Positions 60,731-64,000 of a DNA stretch of 64,000 nucleotides are shown piece after piece. Every line of letters starts with the position of its first letter. The first letter of the stretch is position 1. Below the pieces are notes generated by a model. It worked only from the letters and a program-made list of their open reading frames with translations, ran no database searches and was not told the DNA's origin. The DNA is taken from the NCBI GenBank assembly GCA_963638365.1, contig CAVHRK010000072.1, positions 62,001 through 126,000 of the forward strand, written 5' to 3'. Both the position numbers and the translations under genes were made by a program. This DNA is from Suilimivivens sp963638365 (GTDB lineage: Bacteria > Bacillota > Clostridia > Lachnospirales > Lachnospiraceae).

Positions 60731-62116
60731 TTAATAATTCTTCGTTCCGTCAAAGGTTACCTTCCGCATATCCGACGGGAAACCGGCATCTGCCGCGCCC
60801 TGCTCGTAAACCTCAACGACAATATCATAGATGAATTCAGTTACGGCATCGTCCGTTCCCTTTTTACCATAATTCGTATCACGGATCCCGGATAAATAAT
60901 AAATATCCAGTGTTTTGGCTGTCACCGCCCCATTGTGCTGGAAGATGGCCAGATTCTTTAACTCCTTGACGCTTTCCGGCTTTTTCGGATCGGACGGAGT
61001 TGCTCCCAGTCCGGTAAGAAACGCCTCATTTACAAGATTCACTCCAAGATTGGTGAAAATCCGGAACGTTTCAGAGCCTGTTGCAAGGACATTGACTACC
61101 GGCTTATAGCTGGTCTCTGCCTTGTTGAGGTCCATGTCCGTCAATGTGGTATCGGTCTGCTTTGCAATATAAAGATTCATCGGCTCGTCCTTCGTCCAGC
61201 CTGCTGACGTACCGTCAAAGATCAACTTGTCCGTTGCGGCATCATACAATGGATAATAGAAGAAATAAAAGTTTCTTCCGGTAAAGCTTCCACACGGAAG
61301 TCCCGTATTTCCTGCATCATCCACTCCTGCCATTCCATCCGGAATATAGGTGTAGGTCTCTCCTCCATAGGAAAATTCATATTTACAGGTCACAAATGCT
61401 TCGGTCTTCTGCTTTGTGATGCCCTCTTTATCCGTTACCGTTCCTGCATCTTTAAAAGTAACGGTAAACGTTCTTTCACAGGTCAGTCCTGCGGTCTTAT
61501 AGGTCACATTCTCTCCCGGAATTTCCAGTTCAAGCTGTGCCCTGGAAAGTGCCGCTTCATTCATAAGCGCCGACTGCTCATAGGAAGCATCCGTACTCTT
61601 ATTCATGCTGGCCACCTTCGCCACATCAGTGGTGTTCAGATAAGAATCATGCTTCGGGGATGTCGTTCCTTCCACATATCCGGTTGCATCTACCGAAATC
61701 AGCACATCAAACTTGCTGTTTTCCAATTTGGCATTTCTAAGAACAAAGTAATACTTGCCGGGTTTGGAATTCCCTTCGGCATCCTTCTCGCTTTCATCCT
61801 TTTCTCTGTCCACATCCTCTGTATAGGTACAATCTCCTGCAATTACAGAGGCATTCAGCATCTCGAAGTCCTCCACGCCGTTAAACTGATCCTGGATTTC
61901 TTCGATATGATAGGCTTTCAACGCTTCGACAATATCCTGTGCCAGTACAGTTGCACGTAAAGTAATCCTGGACTTGCCATTGATCCTTGCAGAAGTCACG
62001 AACATGTGAAGCATGGGGATCGTGATAATTGCCAGAATCGTAACGGCAATCAAAAGCTCCAGCAGGGAAAAGCCCGCGTTCTTATTCAGTTGTTGACTTT
62101 TTCCCTTCTGCTTCAT
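60731..62116 (-). CDS. prepilin-like protein (PilV/GspI type), enlarged
   Basis: The 461-aa protein has a leader of about 16 residues and the signal NKNAGFSLLELLIAVTILAI (Glu at +5). The PilV/GspI-like region TLRATVLAQDIVEALKAYH follows the helix. The remainder is a beta-rich domain without a recognised family. I start it at ATG 62116, which has GGGGA five bases upstream and gives a leader of normal length. Longer readings would run back into the pilO-like gene over a 21-bp duplication and give an atypical 45-residue leader. Typical GspI proteins are ~120-200 aa. Confidence 0.78.
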   Translation of the reverse strand: MKQKGKSQQLNKNAGFSLLELLIAVTILAIITIPMLHMFVTSARINGKSRITLRATVLAQDIVEALKAYHIEEIQDQFNGVEDFEMLNASVIAGDCTYTEDVDREKDESEKDAEGNSKPGKYYFVLRNAKLENSKFDVLISVDATGYVEGTTSPKHDSYLNTTDVAKVASMNKSTDASYEQSALMNEAALSRAQLELEIPGENVTYKTAGLTCERTFTVTFKDAGTVTDKEGITKQKTEAFVTCKYEFSYGGETYTYIPDGMAGVDDAGNTGLPCGSFTGRNFYFFYYPLYDAATDKLIFDGTSAGWTKDEPMNLYIAKQTDTTLTDMDLNKAETSYKPVVNVLATGSETFRIFTNLGVNLVNEAFLTGLGATPSDPKKPESVKELKNLAIFQHNGAVTAKTLDIYYLSGIRDTNYGKKGTDDAVTEFIYDIVVEVYEQGAADAGFPSDMRKVTFDGTKNY

Positions 62117-62142
62117 TGCCTTCCCCAATCGTTCCAGCTTCA

Positions 62143-62182
62143 TTTGCTTCTGCGTTATCTTAGTTTGCTTCTGCGTTATCTT
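62143..62182 (-). repeat. 21-bp tandem duplication at the end of the pilO-like gene
   Basis: TTTGCTTCTGCGTTATCTT occurs at 62143-62161 and again at 62164-62182 (19 identical bases, period 21). The second copy encodes the last residues of the PilO-like protein (DNAEAN), and the first copy lies just after its stop codon. Confidence 0.9.
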
Positions 62183-62936
62183 CTTCTGTTTCTTCTCCTT
62201 CATCCACATGGATACCGGTTACATCCTCTGCAAGTCCTGCAACACCTGCTTCATACGGCATCGTGATGGAGCCAAACGGATTATCTGTTCCGGTAATGAC
62301 CGAAGAGAAGTCCGGCTGCACATAGGTCTTGTCTTCCTGTCCGGTGATAAAATACATATTTAAGTTTGCCGCACAGGTCAGCAGTCCTGTGGTTTCATCA
62401 TAAGAAGCGGTAACTCCAACAATCTTTGTACGGTTCGTCTGCAGTGCCACAGTCTTCACATAACGCTTCAATGCTTCGTAGCTTGAAACGAACTGCATGC
62501 TGACCGGCTTCCGGTAAAGTCCAAGCTGTACCGTTTCTCCGGTATCGACCGGTTCTGCATCTTCAGAATCCTGCGTATAAAGCTCGAAATCCACCGGCTC
62601 GACTTCATCCATGGTAAGGGTTGCCACGATCATCGGAGATAATAATTCCTCCGTCAGTGTCAGCACAATGGCATCCTCTTCCTTTAATTCCACAGGAAAC
62701 ATCTGTAAAATTCCATCCATCTCAGTTGCCATTTCCTGTGTCTTTGCCACATAAGTGTCCTTGTTATCCATCTTGCCTTGCAGATCTGCAATTTCCATTT
62801 CCAAGGAACGGCTCTCTGCCTTTAAGGTATCCACCTTTTCCATGGTCGGCTGATAAACCCACAGGAATGCACAGAGAAAAGCAAGGACTCCTAAAAATCC
62901 AATGATTAAATAAATATCTCTCTTTGATACTTTCAT
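62160..62936 (-). CDS. PilO-like inner-membrane assembly protein
   Basis: PilO pairs with PilN to form the inner-membrane alignment complex of type IV pilus and type II secretion systems. The 258-aa protein has one membrane helix (residues ~9-29), a coiled coil (KVDTLKAESRSLEMEIADLQ) and a ferredoxin-like-fold region (PVSMQFVSSYEALKRYVKTV, VGVTASYDETTGLLTCAANL). The C-terminus is acidic and ends in a short duplicated segment. It starts 12 bases after the PilM-PilN gene. Assigned from architecture and neighbours; primary sequence similarity in this family is low. Confidence 0.78.
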   Translation of the reverse strand: MKVSKRDIYLIIGFLGVLAFLCAFLWVYQPTMEKVDTLKAESRSLEMEIADLQGKMDNKDTYVAKTQEMATEMDGILQMFPVELKEEDAIVLTLTEELLSPMIVATLTMDEVEPVDFELYTQDSEDAEPVDTGETVQLGLYRKPVSMQFVSSYEALKRYVKTVALQTNRTKIVGVTASYDETTGLLTCAANLNMYFITGQEDKTYVQPDFSSVITGTDNPFGSITMPYEAGVAGLAEDVTGIHVDEGEETEEDNAEAN

Positions 62937-62948
62937 CGTTCTTCTCCT

Positions 62949-64000
62949 TTACTCTGCTCTTGCCACTTCGTGGTTTTCCGTATCTTCCAGATTCTGCTGC
63001 ATCGCTTCTTCATCGGTCAGCTCATCCTCCGGCACTTCGTCCAATGCCCGGTAGGATCCGACAATCGTGAAGTTATAGGAAAGCACCGTGTCCTCTCCGT
63101 CCACTTCTGCGGTAATTGAGGATACCGACACCGTATCGGGAAGGAGGGAATCAAAGGTACGGAACTGTTCGATCATCGATGCCGCCTCGGTCTTCGAGGA
63201 TACCGACATGTTGATCGTTACCGTCTCCGCATCACTGGTAAAGGAAGTGATCACGGCATTGCTCGGCATCTTGCGTTCCAGTTCTTCCATAAACTCATAT
63301 AAGTCATCGTTCCGGTTGCGGGTTGCATCATACATCGCCGTCAACCGGTCGTAAGCGGCTTTGGTACTCACATAATCATCATAAATCGGCTTGATTTCCT
63401 GAAGCTGCGCCATCTGCTCCTGTAGTGCACGGTTCTCTGCTTTCGCCGCGACATAGGTGATTGCCGAAACCACACTCAGAATGATCGCAGCCACTACACC
63501 GACCGCAAAGACGCCAACGGCAACCAGAATTCCGTTCACCTTGCCCTTGCTCTTTGTATCTCCTGCCTTACTGCCTTTGCCCTTTTCATTATCGGCTTTA
63601 AAGCCAAGTGGTGCTGCTGCCGCACCCACGCAGGCAACATATTCACCGAAGAATTTTCCTTCAAAGCTCTTTTCCAGATTCCAGCCTTCTGCCTGACGTA
63701 AAATCTCGATCGGATAGTCCAGCTGCTGGGCCAAAAGCTTATGAATGCCCTTCATATTCGCGCCAAGACCGGTTAACAGAATCTTCTCAATCGGGGTATT
63801 GGCATTATGCGAAACGTAATAATCCACGACTCGCGAAACCGCACCAATCAGCGGAACCAGCACATCCGTCATGGATTCGCAGAATTGCTGTTCCCTGGAC
63901 TTTTCTTCTTCACTGCCCTCGGGTGCCTCGGATCCGTCATTCAATACCACGAAGGACTTCTTGGACAAAAGCTCCATCGCCTGTTCCGGCGTCTCGATCC
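62949..64000 (-). CDS. PilM-PilN fusion, C-terminal part
   Basis: The open frame runs to the right edge, so the N-terminus is missing. The first ~140 visible residues look like the end of the actin-like PilM ATPase: EKILLTGLGANMKGIHKLLA (the 'LTGGGA'-type phosphate loop region) and GEYVACVGAAAAPLGF. Then, without a stop, comes a Lys/Gly/Ser linker, one membrane helix (ILVAVGVFAVGVVAAIILSV), a coiled coil (AENRALQEQMAQLQEIKPIY) and a PilN-like domain (RKMPSNAVITSFTSDAETVT, LSYNFTIVGSYRALDEV). PilM and PilN normally are separate proteins that bind each other. Confidence 0.82.
   Translation of the reverse strand, partial: IETPEQAMELLSKKSFVVLNDGSEAPEGSEEEKSREQQFCESMTDVLVPLIGAVSRVVDYYVSHNANTPIEKILLTGLGANMKGIHKLLAQQLDYPIEILRQAEGWNLEKSFEGKFFGEYVACVGAAAAPLGFKADNEKGKGSKAGDTKSKGKVNGILVAVGVFAVGVVAAIILSVVSAITYVAAKAENRALQEQMAQLQEIKPIYDDYVSTKAAYDRLTAMYDATRNRNDDLYEFMEELERKMPSNAVITSFTSDAETVTINMSVSSKTEAASMIEQFRTFDSLLPDTVSVSSITAEVDGEDTVLSYNFTIVGSYRALDEVPEDELTDEEAMQQNLEDTENHEVARAE

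Overview
The window comes from the chromosome of a motile low-GC Firmicute, most likely a Lachnospiraceae member (Roseburia/Agathobacter/Lachnospira-like). This is inferred from the protein families (FliY with a CheC-like domain, CheC/CheD, CodY, FapA, DUF6115, DUF5057) and from gene order. Every gene I can support lies on the minus strand, so transcription runs from high to low coordinates. The backbone order topA - codY - flgB...sigD - rpsB - tsf - pyrH - frr - uppS - cdsA - dxr is the one known from Bacillus subtilis. Accessory blocks sit at its joints.

Layout in transcription order. (1) 64000-49150: a type IV pilus / type II secretion-like assembly operon, cut by the right edge: a PilM-PilN fusion, PilO, four prepilin-like proteins (461, 809, 187 and 1100 aa, three of them unusually large) and a 1644-aa secreted DUF5057-type protein, closed by a terminator. 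(2) 49037-45803: topA and codY, each with its own sigma-A-like promoter. A near-consensus CodY box lies between them inside an inverted repeat, and a terminator follows codY. (3) 45759-11443: one 34-kb fla/che operon of about 40 genes, from a sigma-A-like promoter before flgB to a terminator at 11443-11476. It encodes rod and basal body (flgB, flgC, fliE, fliF), C-ring (fliG, fliM, fliY), export (fliH, fliI, fliJ, fliO, fliP, fliQ, fliR, flhB, flhA), hook (fliK, flgD, flgE), stator (motA, motB, fliL), placement (flhF, flhG), a PilZ c-di-GMP receptor, chemotaxis (cheB, A, W, C, D, Y), sigma-28, FapA and several uncharacterised small or membrane proteins. (4) 11403-9400: rpsB-tsf with a strong promoter, a structured leader and a terminator. 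(5) 9376-3180: an accessory block with two intramembrane metalloproteases (YhfC and CPBP families), a periplasmic-binding-protein-like/GGDEF fusion, a polysaccharide deacetylase and a bactofilin. (6) 3145-1: pyrH, frr, terminator, uppS, cdsA and a partial dxr.

How the parts may work together. The GGDEF fusion could couple a small-molecule signal to c-di-GMP, and the PilZ protein in the fla operon could read it out as a motility brake. CodY could tie motility to nutrient status. CheA-CheW-CheY with CheC, CheD and FliY forms a B. subtilis-type chemotaxis circuit, but its CheB has no receiver domain. The least described part is the pilus-like operon with giant minor pilins and the repeat-rich DUF5057 partner. 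No tRNA, rRNA, IS element, prophage or CRISPR array was seen, and no stretch over 300 bases lacks a gene.
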